Positions 35,948-47,967 of a DNA stretch of 64,000 nucleotides are shown piece after piece (within the stretch, counting starts at the first letter, position 1; each line of letters opens with the position of its first letter). Origin of the DNA: Caenorhabditis remanei (lineage: Eukaryota > Nematoda > Chromadorea > Rhabditida > Rhabditidae); the NCBI RefSeq assembly GCF_010183535.1, contig NC_071328.1:9672001-9736000 (forward strand). The letters are read 5' to 3'. The notes under the pieces were generated by a model. That model made no database searches and was not told the DNA's origin. It worked only from the letters and a program-made list of their open reading frames with translations. The translations under genes and the position numbers were made by a program.

Positions 35948-36565
35948 GTTGCGACAATACATGAATTTAAAATATTGTCCAAAAAGAGGTTCAGATTTAG
36001 TTTTTGATAACTTGGGGTCAAATATTTTCCAGATTGTTACAAAGCTACGACTCGCTGAGCCAAAAGAAAACAGACATCTAATTCCAACTAATTCAATTTT
36101 ACTTGCAGCTTTTGATCCCACAGTAAAAGGCAAAAAAGAATGAAATTTACTTTTAAAAAGAAGAAGAAAAACAGGGAAAAAAAGAAAACGACCCGGAAGT
36201 GTGTTTATCCAAATTATGGTATTCTTTGATTGATTTATATCTGTTACAACCTATATTTTCAGAGACGTCATGTTTGTTTTCACCTTCGAATTGAAGCTTT
36301 TCCACAGAATATCTCTAGTGATGTTTTTTTCGTTTGAATCATTATAAAATTCAAGAATTCACTGTTTAAGCAATTGACTACATTAATATTCAGTGCAGTT
36401 CAAATACAACTTATTCGTTATTTTGCAAGAAAACCAGCATTTTCTCATTAGTTTTTCCAGTAAACACACTTGATAGATGATTTATGTTGACAGATTTGAG
36501 TCAGTTTACTTGGAAAAAACTAGTATTTTTCAGATTAACTTACTAATTTTTAGAACTAGTATTTG

Positions 36566-36955
36566 CATACTTGCAACCGGGCCTTGTCCGGGCCGTGAGC
36601 GGGCCTTTGAATAACTCGCTTCAAAATGAAAATTAGGAGTCGATCAACCTGTCAAATTATAGATCTCGGTGAACTCTACCCAAATCTATTTTTATTTTCA
36701 CTGTGCGTTCAGTGAGAGCCGCAGTACAATCCATTTAGTGGCCGGGCCGTGAACAGCCGGGCCTTGAATCACGGCCCGGCCACTAAATGGATTGTACTGC
36801 GGCTCTCACTAAACTTACAGTAAAACTGAAAATAGATTTGAGTAGAGCTCACCGAGATCTATAATTTGACAGGTTGATCGACTCCTAATTTTCATTTTGA
36901 AGCAAGTTATTCAAAGGCCCGCTCACGGCCCGGACAAGGCCCGGTTGCAAGTATG
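36566..36955. mobile_element. 390-bp palindromic element with 8-bp target duplication
   Basis: The ends CATACTTGCAACCGGGCC... and ...GGCCCGGTTGCAAGTATG are inverted, and the arms pair along about 180 bp to a GC-rich centre (GGCCGGGCCGTG / CACGGCCCGGCC). It is flanked by the direct repeat AGTATTTG at 36558-36565 and 36956-36963. An 8-bp duplication is what hAT-type elements make, so this is probably a non-autonomous hAT-like fold-back MITE. No coding capacity. Confidence 0.85.
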
Positions 36956-37760
36956 AGTATTTGGAGTTTATTCTGATAATTGCAAGTCGTTGATCTCTTG
37001 ATTTTTCTGTCTCAGTTATTTTAAACAATTTCAGATCTTAATGACTATGAGATGAATAGAATGCCTAATCCGAAAAGACGATCTTATAGAAATTTAAACG
37101 AAGAAGGATATTTTTCGATACGATTGGATTTGAGTGTTTTACATACTAGAAAATTATCGGTCCCTGCCAGAATAATATCTTGCAGAAAGTTCCAGGCCAC
37201 AGTGGAACTGCATACAACTAGCAAAAATCCTGATTTGATTTTTTTCTAATCTGGAAAACGTGCATTTCTCGAAATCTTCGTAATTCTCCGTCAATTTAAA
37301 GTTGTTCCGTACTTTGAAGTGACCCCCCGTGCTCGATCTCATTCATAAGAATAACTCATAGAATGAGCTGTCAAATGAATCTGACACGAAGCAGGAATCG
37401 AATTAACTTTGTCAACCCACACACCCGTTGTCAAGTGTCTAACTACACTTTTTCAAATCTTTTTCCCATGCCATGTGCGATTTCTTCTTTTTCAGCTATT
37501 GTTTGCAAAAAAGCCTGTGAAAAAAGCACTTTCTATGTAACTTATTCTTGCATTAAGGATCTGGGTACAAAGTTAAAATCAGAAAAAAAAGAAGGATTTT
37601 GAGTGTAAAGATTGTGGGAAAAACGCTCAAAAATAATGTAAGTTTGAGCCCAGGATTGGATCAACAATGACGTGTTTTTGTTGTTTTGATAACAGAAATA
37701 GTTCTCACTATTTCAATTATTATCAAGTATACATATAAGAACTTATATTAATACATCTCT

Positions 37761-37800
37761 ACGATACGCACTAAAACAAGGATTCCAACCTTTATGAATT
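37761..37800 (-). repeat. Right arm of the 40-bp perfect inverted repeat
   Basis: Reads ACGATACGCACTAAAACAAG on the plus strand and ends TTTATGAATT. It is the exact inverse of 35303-35342. Confidence 0.9.
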
Positions 37801-39264
37801 ATACTCTAAATTATCAAGTATATGTAAATTTACGACAGTTCTAACATTTTCGGATGAAGTGACCGGAGTAGCCATCTTCTCTGAATTGTCAATCTACAGT
37901 TTTTAACAACCTGTTCAGACTATTAACATCCATTACGTTTAAAACTTTTCTTGTTTTTTTCCATCTGTCTACAGACAATTCTAGGATACCAAGATTCTAG
38001 AAAATTGTTAATTGACCATCTATTCATCTTCAATTAGATTCATCTGAATATTTTCCATTTTCTTCCCCCTCAAGATCAATGATGAAATTTCAAAGATCAT
38101 TGAAAATTACTTCTTTTTATTCACAGTTCACCGAAACATCTCTTGATTTTTACAAACTTCTTCCTTGCAAGTTTATTAACAATTCTTCATCAGTTATCTC
38201 GTCTGAGAAGTATATATGCTTCCTCTAGGGCAGGTTCACGTAGATTAATCGGGTACATCAACTTCGCTCTCTCATCCCACCCACAAAGAATCTTGTTATG
38301 TCTCTATTCATTTGAATCCTGGGAAACTTCTATCGATACTTTGATTCTAAAAGAACCTGGTTGGGTAAACAGTTTTAGGAAGACACTGAGAATGCCTATA
38401 AAACCTTGCTTAAAAGTGATTGCGTTCAATTCTCGCTTCAAAGCTTTGAAGCAATCAAGTCAACGAGCACCCTTCACCCTTATAAAACCTATGTTTCTAA
38501 ATTTGATTAGCTTTATACCTCCGTTACACGTTTTCTTTTCAGACTCTTCCATTTCCTGATTCTTTATTTTCGTAACCACTCTTTTGAAAAGTTTCATTCG
38601 TTTCTTTTTCCAGGAAGCTCTTCGATCTTTCGTAAACTTATACACATTTCTAAACGAGCCTTATTTCTCTTCTCAAACTAGTACTTATCCATGATTAAAT
38701 TTTTCTCTATTTATGTATCCATTAGATATCAGACACCACGAAAATATAGATTTCGAGAAAAAGTAAAATGCCCATTTCTTCTGGAGCCACATACGGAATC
38801 AAAAAGTAATCGAATTTTGAGCTCTTTTTTTGGATATTTGGTATCAAGTTTGTGTTTTCTATCTGACATTTCGGGGTGGTCACGTATACAACTTGCTCAT
38901 TTCCGAATGCTTAAAAATACTGTAGATAGTCAAAAGTAAAATCCATTGAAATTTGAATCCCTTCATTAAACCTTAAACCATCTCTGAGGAGATATCTGGG
39001 ATTCTAGAACTGAACTGTGAAATGTATTTTATTGTTGTTGCTGTTGTTGTTTGCTTTTATTTTTCCTCGTATTTCCTGTAATATCAGAGCTCACTTGAAT
39101 TATATATTACTAGTATACTATAATTCTGTTATTCGTTTTACTAAATCATACTTTGCGGTAAAATCACTTTGAACATTTTCATAAAAACTCTTTTTTTCAA
39201 TGCAAAAAATCCGCCAATTCCAGATTTTTCGTGTTTTCCGTATCAAAAGTTATGGTGGAATAGA

Positions 39265-40484
39265 ATGATGAGTCTACCGGATGAATCTGAAATATCGCTG
39301 AGTGGACGAACTGCCCAAACGGATTGGATTATTGGAATTGCAATTATGATAGTTTCTCTATCTTGTGCTGTAGCTTATTATCTCATTTTATCTGTAAGTT
39401 TTCTGAATTTCTAAGCCGTCGTATGGAATTATCTGTTTCAGACTATTTACAAAGACAAGGAGTTATTCCGAATGGCTAGTTATAAATTCATGTTTTTCCT
39501 TGGAGTTTTCGATGTTTGTCAGTGTTTTCCGCACTTTGTCACTGGAATTTTTACAGTGAATCAATCGGTTTTCCATCCATTACTTGCCAAGGTAAATTCA
39601 GAAATATAGTATTTTAGTCCATCATTTTTTCAGGCAATGGGTGTAATTGCAACTCCATGTTATGTCACTTTCACATTATTAACTATTTTTCTGTCGTTTA
39701 ATAGATTCATCCAATTGTCATCATCCAACCTGGAAATGTTCTTTTTTGGAGGAAAACGATGGATGGTTAGGATTTTATTTGTTTCTATTCTTTCAAGCGA
39801 GACCTCAAACGTCGAATATTTTTCAGATTTGGATAGCCATAGCATGTTCCATTTGGATACTTTTCGTATCTGCTCTATCATCTCCCTGGGCAACAATTAG
39901 ATATATTCCTGACTGGTATTCATGGGGTTATGACACGGATTTACCATTTTCAAAATACGTTCAAAAAGTGGAAATGTGTATAGAAATTGGAGGAATATTT
40001 GTTTCTGCGTTCTTCTATCTTTTAATTATTCACAAATTATTGAAAACCAAGAAGCAATATTTGATCTCTAAAAGTTACAACGCAGAGATTAAAGTATTGA
40101 TTCAAGCGACTGTTATTACAGTTTATTGTACAGTTTTGAATGTATTATGGCACAATTATACGGTAAGAAGAAAAATGGAAACTAAGGTCTGATTTCCCCG
40201 TTCTTTTCAGTGGATACTCCCACCACATCTCTGGAGTTACACAGCTCTTAATTTTATGTGGATTTGTAATAGTGCAGTACATCCGATTATTTACTTCATT
40301 GTCAACAAGTGGGTTTATCGAAACAAATTCTCTCAGTTTTTATATTACTTTCAGAGCGATTCGACACAAAATTGGAACAAAACGATCTGGAACTGCTCTC
40401 GGAGCTGTTTCAGTATTTGAACCGAAACGGAGAATGGAAAAAGCGACACATACAGATCATACCCTTGTCTCTGTTAAGTTTTGA
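39265..40484 (+). CDS. Seven-transmembrane chemoreceptor-type GPCR, copy A
   Basis: Exons 39265-39393, 39442-39591, 39634-39765, 39827-40162, 40211-40308 and 40355-40484 sum to 975 nt (324 aa). Seven hydrophobic helices can be placed, from WIIGIAIMIVSLSCAVAYYL near the N-terminus to FMWICNSAVHPIIYFIVNK as helix 7 with its intracellular end. Other landmarks are FLGVFDVCQCFPHFVTGIF, LSFNRFIQL (DRY-like position), SSPWATIRYIPDWYSWGYD in loop 2 and SKSYNAEIKVLIQATVITVY entering helix 6. It is typical of nematode serpentine chemoreceptors (Srx/Srt/Srw region of the superfamily); the exact family is not assigned. A second ATG lies directly after the first. Its close relative is copy B, 2.8 kb downstream. 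Confidence 0.8.
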
Positions 40485-43300
40485 ACATTGAATTTTGAGG
40501 TTTTGAATATTTTCATAGGTTGAATACGTGTAATTTTAACCAATGGGTAACTGAAATAAATAATTGAGTATTTTATCTGAAGACGAAGATCCGAAATGAG
40601 TCAGATGACACTCGATGAAAACTGAAATTAGTACGTCAGAGAGTAACAGGAAAATAACAAATTAAACCGGATATGAACAACAAAAGAGAGAAAATGATAG
40701 GTTTAGAATTCAAAAAATTGAAAAGCTGATGAATCGGTGTTTGATTTATTATCCTTTTTGAGCAATTTAACAAGTGACATTTTTCTGAAAAGAAGATTAT
40801 TTATTGACTTTTTCAAACTTCTGGAAATTTATGTTCTTCTATTTATGTGATGTCATTTGAAGATGTTTTGTAAGTCAGTTTGTTTCATTATCGAATAATT
40901 TCAGTTAGGAAAATCCAACAAAAACGGTCATTCCTGCGTGTTTATCAGGTCTGAGTCTGATTTCGGTTCGTTTCAAAAATTCAACTTTTGGTGGGAATCC
41001 GATTTTTTCTATTTTCTCGTCTTCCGAGTACCTGAACCAAGAATTCTTCCACTACTAATAACAACCAACAGATTCTGTTTATTTGTCGCCGATTCTACGA
41101 GATATATTGGAAATTTGTCCTAGTGTCCTAGATAATGTCCGTCTATCTCCCTACCTCAAAATTAAAACACAATAAAATAAGAGGTGTCTCTCACTTTATC
41201 CAAAAAAATGTCCAGAAAAAATTAACTCTTTTAATAAGTACTATAAACTTCCGGTGTTAATATTTCTCTTCATTTGTTATATCAGCTTTCATAGAACTTC
41301 CAACACACCTCCGAACCATTGAAACAGAATGTGTCAGAACCCAAAAACGTAAAAAAAAACCAAAATCAGTAGCAATTCAACAAGATCTCAAGTACTCAAA
41401 AAGTGCTTTTATTGCTCTTCTGACCATCGGAATGTCATCATCATAAGAGGTTCATCTAGGTCATTTTTTGGGTTTTCGAGGATACTTCAAGGATTCCAAC
41501 AGGGAAAATGACTCATTTCTCCCTTTTTCGAACGTCATCAATCGACAGTGACCCTGAGGGCCCATAACTTTTTGCTCTCAATCTATTTCTTCTTCTTCCC
41601 AATTCCAAAAATAAATGAAACATGTGAGTGATTATTGGGTATAATTCTGACGCAATATTAAATTAAAGCCAGAGTATCCACTGCCCACCTACAAACATTC
41701 ATTTCACTTCCTCCACTCTTTTTCAGATTTCATTTTTCTCGTTCATTTGAACATCATCTGCTGTAATTCTCCCACATTGACAATGTTATGAACATATTTT
41801 TCCACTTCCAGGATTATATTATTCTGAAAAACTGTGAGAAAACAGTTGTGCAGAAAGTTTGTTTTTGTTTTTTTGAGGTGTTCATTGAAACCAAAAAATA
41901 TATTACAATCAGTTATTTTTTAGTTTGGTTTTCTTGACGAATTGTTGATATCAACAGGTTTTTTTATAGTGACATGTTATTATTTATCACAATTGAAATG
42001 CTTCGATAAGAAAACACAACAAAACCTCATTTTCAAGAGTTATGTAATTGTCTGATTTTCTTCGTAAAAGAATCCATGCACACGAGATATTCCACGAAGT
42101 CATTTCAAAGTTCTCCATTCCGACATGACTCGTTATATGGCATTTCCAATCTTTTGATCTTATTTGTTTGATTCAAGTTCAATTTCAGTTTTTGCTGGAC
42201 TTTTTTATTCCATAAAGCTGATCAAGCACCCATTCAAAAGTTTGTGGTCTGTCGGTGATTCAGTTCTTTATTTCACTCTTTGAATCAGTAGTCTCTTGAT
42301 GAATTCTATAGAAAATGATTTGTTGAAACTCAAAAGAAACTTTCTCTTAAAAATTCCAGACAGTTCCTAACATTTATGTTACTCTTCCTTTTCCAAAATG
42401 AATCACTTCAAATCTGAACTCTAATAGAACGAAAAATGTGCATCTGATTCTAAACTTATTTTTAAGCATCCTCCCTATTCTCTTTTTTCAATTTTCTACC
42501 AAAATATTGTTACCAGCTGTAAGTAATTCCCTTCTATCGAGACAACTAAACTAGTCTCTCGGATATTTTATCACGCTATAACGCACACTACTTCCAATAT
42601 GACTAACCTCTTAAGCGCTTTTTTCCTATGCTCCGAGAGCTCCAAATTGAATTTTGACAACACACACCTCGCCTTCTTCCACTCGTTTTCCTCTAAAAAT
42701 TTGGGTAATTTCATTTATGATTGCTGCTGGATAAACATGACACCTTTCTTTTTAAGAGAATTTCCCTATATTTTGGTTTATGTGTCACAGTTGATTTTTA
42801 TGTCATTTTCAAGTTTCCAGGTATACTTTTAAACCGAGTCTGTGAGTTGTCTCTCTGTCTGGAACAGGTCAACCTATTCCAGACAGACAGACAGATGAAA
42901 TATTGAGTTCTGCGTCTGGAAACCCAGTATTCTCTGGATAAAAATTGATTTAAAAATAAAAAACGAAGTAGTTTTGAGAATTGTATTTGTTGGAGATAGA
43001 CTGGAATATTCGGAGAAAAACATCAAGTTTATAGTCTAAAATTCAGTAGTCTGGGATCAAATGAATTGAGTTTAAAAGAGAAGAAAAAGTCGTTGAACAA
43101 CTTTTTTGTTTTCTCCACATTTTTCTACAAACTCGGAATTGTGACCTTATTTCCCGTTTCAAATGATATTTTAACTTTTATTTTATACGTTGCCACTGTA
43201 TTTCACCACGAATACTTTATTCGATAATGATTCAATTCTCCTCCTTACTTTTCTAGTATTTTCAGTGAATGTCAACCTAAAATAATGCCTGAATGCGAGT
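40485..43300. other. 2.8-kb stretch without genes between two receptors
   Basis: AT-rich; no exon I can support. A small hairpin at about 42854-42892 (TCTGTCTGGAACAGGT / AACCTATTCCAGACAGAC) ends in GACAGACAGACAG. The remainder includes the promoter side of receptor B. Confidence 0.4.
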
Positions 43301-44585
43301 ATGAGCCTTGTTGGATCAACAGCCAGTTCAGTGACTCTATCCTCTCTTTTCTTATCTTCCACAGATCCCTATCTTTCACTAGAAGTAGAAGAAGAAGTGT
43401 CAGAAAGTGGAAGAACTGTTCAACTTGACTGGATTGTGGGAATTGCGATGATGGCTCTCTCATTGGCATGTGCTATCGCTTATTATGTCATTCTATCGGT
43501 CAGTTTAGAAATAAATTTCCATCCGAACTATTATTTTTAAGACAATTTACAAAGATAAAGAGCTATCTAGAATGCCAAGTTATCGATTCATGTTTTTCCT
43601 TGGAGTTTTCGATATTGCTCAATGTTTTCCTCATTTTGTCACAGGAATCTTCACAGTCAAGCAGACTGTTTTTTATCCTGGTTTAGCGAAGGTAAGAAGA
43701 TTCCAGTTGGTTGTGTGACGAAGCCTTTTTTATTTCCAGGCAATGGGTGTAATAGCCACTCCGTGCTACGTGGCATATGCAGTTCTCACTATATTCTTAT
43801 CTTTCAATCGTCTGATTCAATTATCTTCTCCAACATTAGACAAGTATTTTTTCGGGGGAAATCGATGGATGGTAAACGGATTTATCTTCCACTTTCGAAT
43901 TGATCTCTCAAAACTTCTATCAACTTTCAGATATGGATAGGAATGGCTGCATGTTTCTGGATAGCTTTTATGATTGCCTTGGCCTCTCCATGGGCAACAA
44001 TTCGTTATATTCCTGATTGGTATTCATGGGATTATGATTATGAACTATCTGGTTCTAAATATGTTCAAAAAACCGAAATGTTTATTGAAGTTGGAGGAAT
44101 ATTTGTATCCGCTTTCTTCTATTCTCTTATTATTTATCGATTAGTGAAAACAAAAAAGAGATTTTTGATCTCAAAAAGTTACAATGCGGAGATTAAAGTA
44201 TTGATTCAAGCAACAGTCATTACGGTTTATTGTACGGTTCTGAATGTATTATGGCATAATTATTCGGTGAGTATTCAATTCAGAAAACTGTGAAATATCT
44301 GTTTATTTTAAGTGGATGCTCCCTCTCAATCTCTGGAGTTATACAGCACTCAATTTCATGTGGATATTGAATAGTGGAGTGTACCCAATCATTTATTTTA
44401 TTGTCAATAAGTATGCTTTAAATTTGACAATACTTCAGAAATCTTTCATTTTCAGAGCTCTCCGTGACCGAATCGGAGTTAAAAGATCGACAACAGTCAT
44501 GGGAGCTGTTTCAGTATTCCAACACAAAACTAAAATGGAAAGGACTGGTACGAATACTGGAAACACTATTTTTGTTTTAGCATAG
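43301..44585 (+). CDS. Seven-transmembrane chemoreceptor-type GPCR, copy B
   Basis: Exons 43301-43498, 43542-43691, 43740-43871, 43931-44266, 44313-44410 and 44456-44585 sum to 1,044 nt (347 aa). Exons 2 to 6 have exactly the same lengths as in copy A (150, 132, 336, 98, 130 nt), and long blocks are identical (MFFLGVFD, MGVIATPCYV, NAEIKVLIQATVITVYCTVL), so the two are tandem duplicates. The N-terminus is longer and richer in Ser and Glu (SSLFLSSTDPYLSLEVEEEV). The intron-1 and intron-4 acceptors are TTTTTAAG and TTTTAAG rather than CAG, which is unusual but keeps frame. Poly(A)-like signals follow the stop. An alternative start 17 bp upstream (MPECEYEPCW) would need different splicing. Confidence 0.8.
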
Positions 44586-45194
44586 TGCACTCTCTATTTT
44601 CCTATTTTTGTTTCGAGTTATTTCCTGTTTTTATGAGTTTTGGTAGTTTATTATTATAGAGAATGGTGAGTAGTTTGTAGACGTCGGTCTGTTTCACTTA
44701 TCATTTCTATGCCATCTGAGAAATAATTCGAATATTTTCATTTCCAGCTACTCCAAAATCATCAAGCAACGGAAAAATACAGACTGATGGTTGAACTGAA
44801 TGACGGGTTCGCAGTATATATCCTCTTTACAATTAATAAATTTTTAATAATTTAATAAAATAATTTTGAAACGTTTTCGAAGTTTGATTCACCACTTCAG
44901 TACAAATCTAGCACCGATGAGAGCATTTACAGCCGTTCCGTCAAGTTGCAATATACTTTGGAGAAGATTTATTGTTACAGTAAGCAATGAAATAGAAATT
45001 ATTTGCTTCAAAATGAAGAAAAATTCAAGCACGACACTCAATTGAGTGATGAAAAAAACAAACTAATCAAGTTGGTTATAAAAAATACGAACAATAATAA
45101 ATTTTGTAACCTTGAAGAATATCGAAAGGACATAATAATAACTGAACAGAAAATGAAACATAAAATATGAGACAATAAATAGTGAATAAGATGT
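44586..45194. other. Convergent intergenic region
   Basis: 3' flanks of receptor B and the FBA_2-like gene. Several AATAAA-type signals occur in 44830-44870 and 45150-45180. No gene seen. Confidence 0.35.
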
Positions 45195-46835
45195 TCAATC
45201 ATCACAAAATGGTACATGATCTTTCGGTTGTTCTGGAAACCGTTCATGCCAAACGAAGAAGTAAAAGAAGGATGTAGAAGAAACGATAGTAGCCAAAGCT
45301 CCATCGGAACGCGTTATATCCAATCCATTTCGACAGTTGATATAACGACACTGGCCAGTGCAATTGCTGAATTTTCGAAAAATCACATTAAAATATGAGT
45401 CGGATGAACTCACAGCTCATAATTCCAATCATATCTTTTATAAAAAACAGCTCTCTGCAAATCATCAAATTTCTTTACATTCAAGTCTTTCATGATTTCG
45501 TTTTGGTCGGAATCATCTGGATCAAGATAAATAATTGGAATTTCCAGATATCGAAATCTCTTTTTTGTTGATTTCAACCATTTCTTGATGAATAAATTCA
45601 AAGCAGTCGCTGTGATAGTGACGGACCACAACTTGATAGTTTCACAGTTCAAACTGAGCAGATTCTTCTCAGAAATAGCGTTTTTGTGGTAGACTACGTT
45701 CAGATGATCGATCTGGCACATCTGAAAATTCTATAGAAATGAAAGGAAAAATGATTTTGAGAAAAAGAAAACCAACTCTGGGACTAAAAAATTCAGTTTC
45801 TGTCAATGAAATATCGATGTTCAAGTTCTTCAACTCTGTCATCATTTCCAGTGTTTTGTGTGCTTGCTCGACGAATTCATTTTTACGAACTCCGATTGCC
45901 AGACATGTACATTGTCGGCACTGATCGTATAATCCGACTAATTTAGTTGGAACATCGAAGTTTTCAGATTGAATTCCACGTAAATCAAGATAAAATAGAG
46001 GAGTTGGGTTGGCAAAAACGAAGAAGACATGTCGAAGAACATTCTCGTGAGCGGTCGTAGTGTCATGAGTGTAAATGATGAACTCTTTACGGAAGTTGAC
46101 GCTAAAAGTTGATTACTGTCACTTGATATAATAGAAACTTCAACTTACACACGATAATTGAACCCATCGAAAGTCAAATCTATACCATAATCGTTGTGAT
46201 TAATTTTCTCTCTGAAATCTTTGCTTCATCAATACAAAATTTTAATCCAATGTAACCCAGTGTTTCAATTTCTACTCACACTTCATAGTCCATTCCATTT
46301 ATCTTTCGGAGAACAAATTTTCTCCAAATTCTAGATCTCAAGTAACTAGTGATTCTCGTCAGTTTTGATGGTAAACTTTCTTGTTGGACAATTTCCAGAT
46401 CAATTCCTTCAAAAAGTTAATTTCAGACAAAGAAGAAGAAATAATTATTACTAGTCTCGTCGTTGTCGAAGTCTCGATTTGATACACAAATTGCGAGTTG
46501 TCCGTCATTGAACGTAATTCGAGTGATCCCAAGCAGCAGAGTTCGTACTTTTTGTTTTAAGTCGTTGGAGCACATTGTCAAGTCAAGCCTAGCAAAAGAC
46601 GAATGTGTTCCTGGTTTGAGATACAGAAACCCTGTGATAATACAAAATCAGAAATAAAAACTCACAAATCATCGGGAGGCATTACTCTCCAATTCAGACA
46701 ACCCTCTGGTGAGTGTTGTATTTCTTCAGAAGTCGTGTCACTTGATGAATCATCAAGAACTTCTGAATGATCGTTTGATTCTATTTGATTTTCTGGATCC
46801 GGTGGCTGACGTGATGATTCTTCCGGTTGGCTCAT
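45195..46835 (-). CDS. F-box-associated (FBA_2-type) protein
   Basis: Seven exons (46835-46666, 46588-46452, 46406-46280, 46211-46149, 46101-45777, 45721-45414, 45366-45195) sum to 1,302 nt (433 aa). The N-terminus is Ser/Glu-rich (SSSDTTSEEIQ) and followed by WRVMPPDDLLDL, where an F-box would normally start but the motif is weak. The C-terminal half has the FBA_2 look: TELKNLNIDIS, LNLFIKKWLKSTKKRFRYLE, then DLQRAVFYKRYDW. FBA_2 proteins are a fast-evolving nematode family, in most cases SCF substrate adaptors. The start lies three bases after TTTTTCAG, consistent with trans-splicing. The exon-2 acceptor (TTTTGCTAG) was chosen because only it keeps the frame open. Confidence 0.6.
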
Positions 46836-47013
46836 CCTGAAAAAGAACATGAAGAAACCGTATTCTCTCCAATAGAAGATGTCCTTTGATAGACGTGTAC
46901 TCGGAAGACTATTTCGAAAAAGCGCTTTTATTGGAGGGGATATGGTATAGGATATGAAAATAGAAAACTTTCAATGTTCAAATTAAGTAACATTTCAAAA
47001 ATTAAATTATGTG

Positions 47014-47742
47014 CAGTGTGCTCCACCGGTGAAGAAACCGGCGAAAACCCGGTTTTTTTTTCACCGGTGAAAACTGTTATACTCACCGGTGAAACTTTTC
47101 TCGGTATTATAAAAACAGAAACCGGAGTCAAGTTAGACAAAAACCGGTGTTCACCGAAATTCCCCGGAGTTCAAAATTGAAAAACCGGTTTTCCCCGGTT
47201 TTCACCGGTTTTTTTGATGATGCAAACGCTTTCAACTTAAACGATCATGATAGCAACCGGGCATTTTGCAATCGGACATTTTGAAACAGGGCATTTTGAA
47301 ACCGGACACTTCGAAACCGGACCTTTCGCAACCGGACCTTTTGAAACCGGGTGTTTCGCAACCAAAATTATTTTGTTTCGAAGTGTCATTCGGTTGCGAA
47401 AGGTCCAGTTGCGAAATGACCGGTTGCAAAGTGCCCGGTTGCGAAACGTCCTTTTTCGAAGTGCCCGGTTGTGAAACGTCCGGTTTCGAAATGTCCCGTT
47501 ACGAAATGTCAAGTTTTGAAATGTCTGGTTGTGTGTTTCCAATTTCGAAAAATCTCCGGCGAAAACCGGTGAAAACCGGGGAAAACACCGGTTTTTTCAC
47601 CGGTATTTCCCCGGGGAAAACCCGGTGAAAACCGGTTTTCCCCGGGTTTTCCCCGGTGAAACACCGGTGATTTTCGGTGAAAACCGGTGAATATTTTCAC
47701 CGGTGGTTTTTACTAGTTTTAAAAGCCCGGTGGAGCACACTG
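47014..47742. mobile_element. 729-bp ACCGGT-rich terminal-inverted-repeat element
   Basis: 16-bp perfect terminal repeats (CAGTGTGCTCCACCGG and its inverse) are flanked by the direct repeat ATGTG at 47009-47013 and 47743-47747. The outer thirds are made of CACCGGTGAAAACCGG-like palindromic units. The centre holds 15-bp minisatellites in opposite orientations. No transposase is encoded. Open frames here reflect the 15-bp period. The superfamily is not assigned; a 5-bp duplication with CAGTG ends is not diagnostic. Confidence 0.8.
47253..47540. repeat. Inverted pair of 15-bp minisatellites
   Basis: About 7 units like GCAACCGGGCATTTT (47253-47370) are followed by about 9 units of the inverse type, CGGTTGCGAAACGTC (47390-47535). 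The unit sequences vary at a few positions. Because the period is a multiple of three, several frames stay open and encode five-residue repeats. Confidence 0.8.
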
Positions 47743-47967
47743 ATGTGGATACTTCGAAAAATAATTATGTTGAGAATATAAGAGATTGTAAATTTCAAAA
47801 AAAAAAGTTTTCGCATCATTTCTCATAGTTTCTATCAATTTATGTAGCCCTTACAGCTTTTTCATCAAAAAATAAACATGTGTGATTGCTGTATAAATAT
47901 ACCGATAATCTGAAGATCCTGGAATATTGTCGCAATCTCTGTGATTTTTGGCTCTGCTCTCGTTTTT

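Larger units (their letters stand above)
34428..39264. other. Gene-poor, repeat-rich 4.8-kb region
   Basis: It starts with the 5' flank of lrk-1, including a purine-rich stretch at 34900-35140, and then holds at least three hairpins or palindromes and a spaced 40-bp inverted repeat, listed separately. A coding-like fragment on the plus strand at about 35995-36143 (KLRLAEPKENRHLIPTN) follows a TTTTCCAG acceptor but cannot be joined into a gene. A 138-codon open frame from 38143 has no ATG at its start and weak coding character. TTGTTGTTGCTGTTGTTGTT at 39031-39051 is a microsatellite. Confidence 0.4.

Noticed and set aside
35946..36143. Coding-looking fragment after a TTTTCCAG acceptor
   Set aside because: It starts inside a palindrome arm and cannot be connected to other exons; kept only as a note.
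38143..38559. 138-codon open frame
   Set aside because: It begins at TTG, lacks an ATG near its start and reads like AT-rich chance sequence with a basic antisense frame.
47232..47700. ORFs with five-residue repeats (for example SGCERSGFEVSGF-like)
   Set aside because: They reflect the 15-bp period of a transposon minisatellite, not a protein gene.
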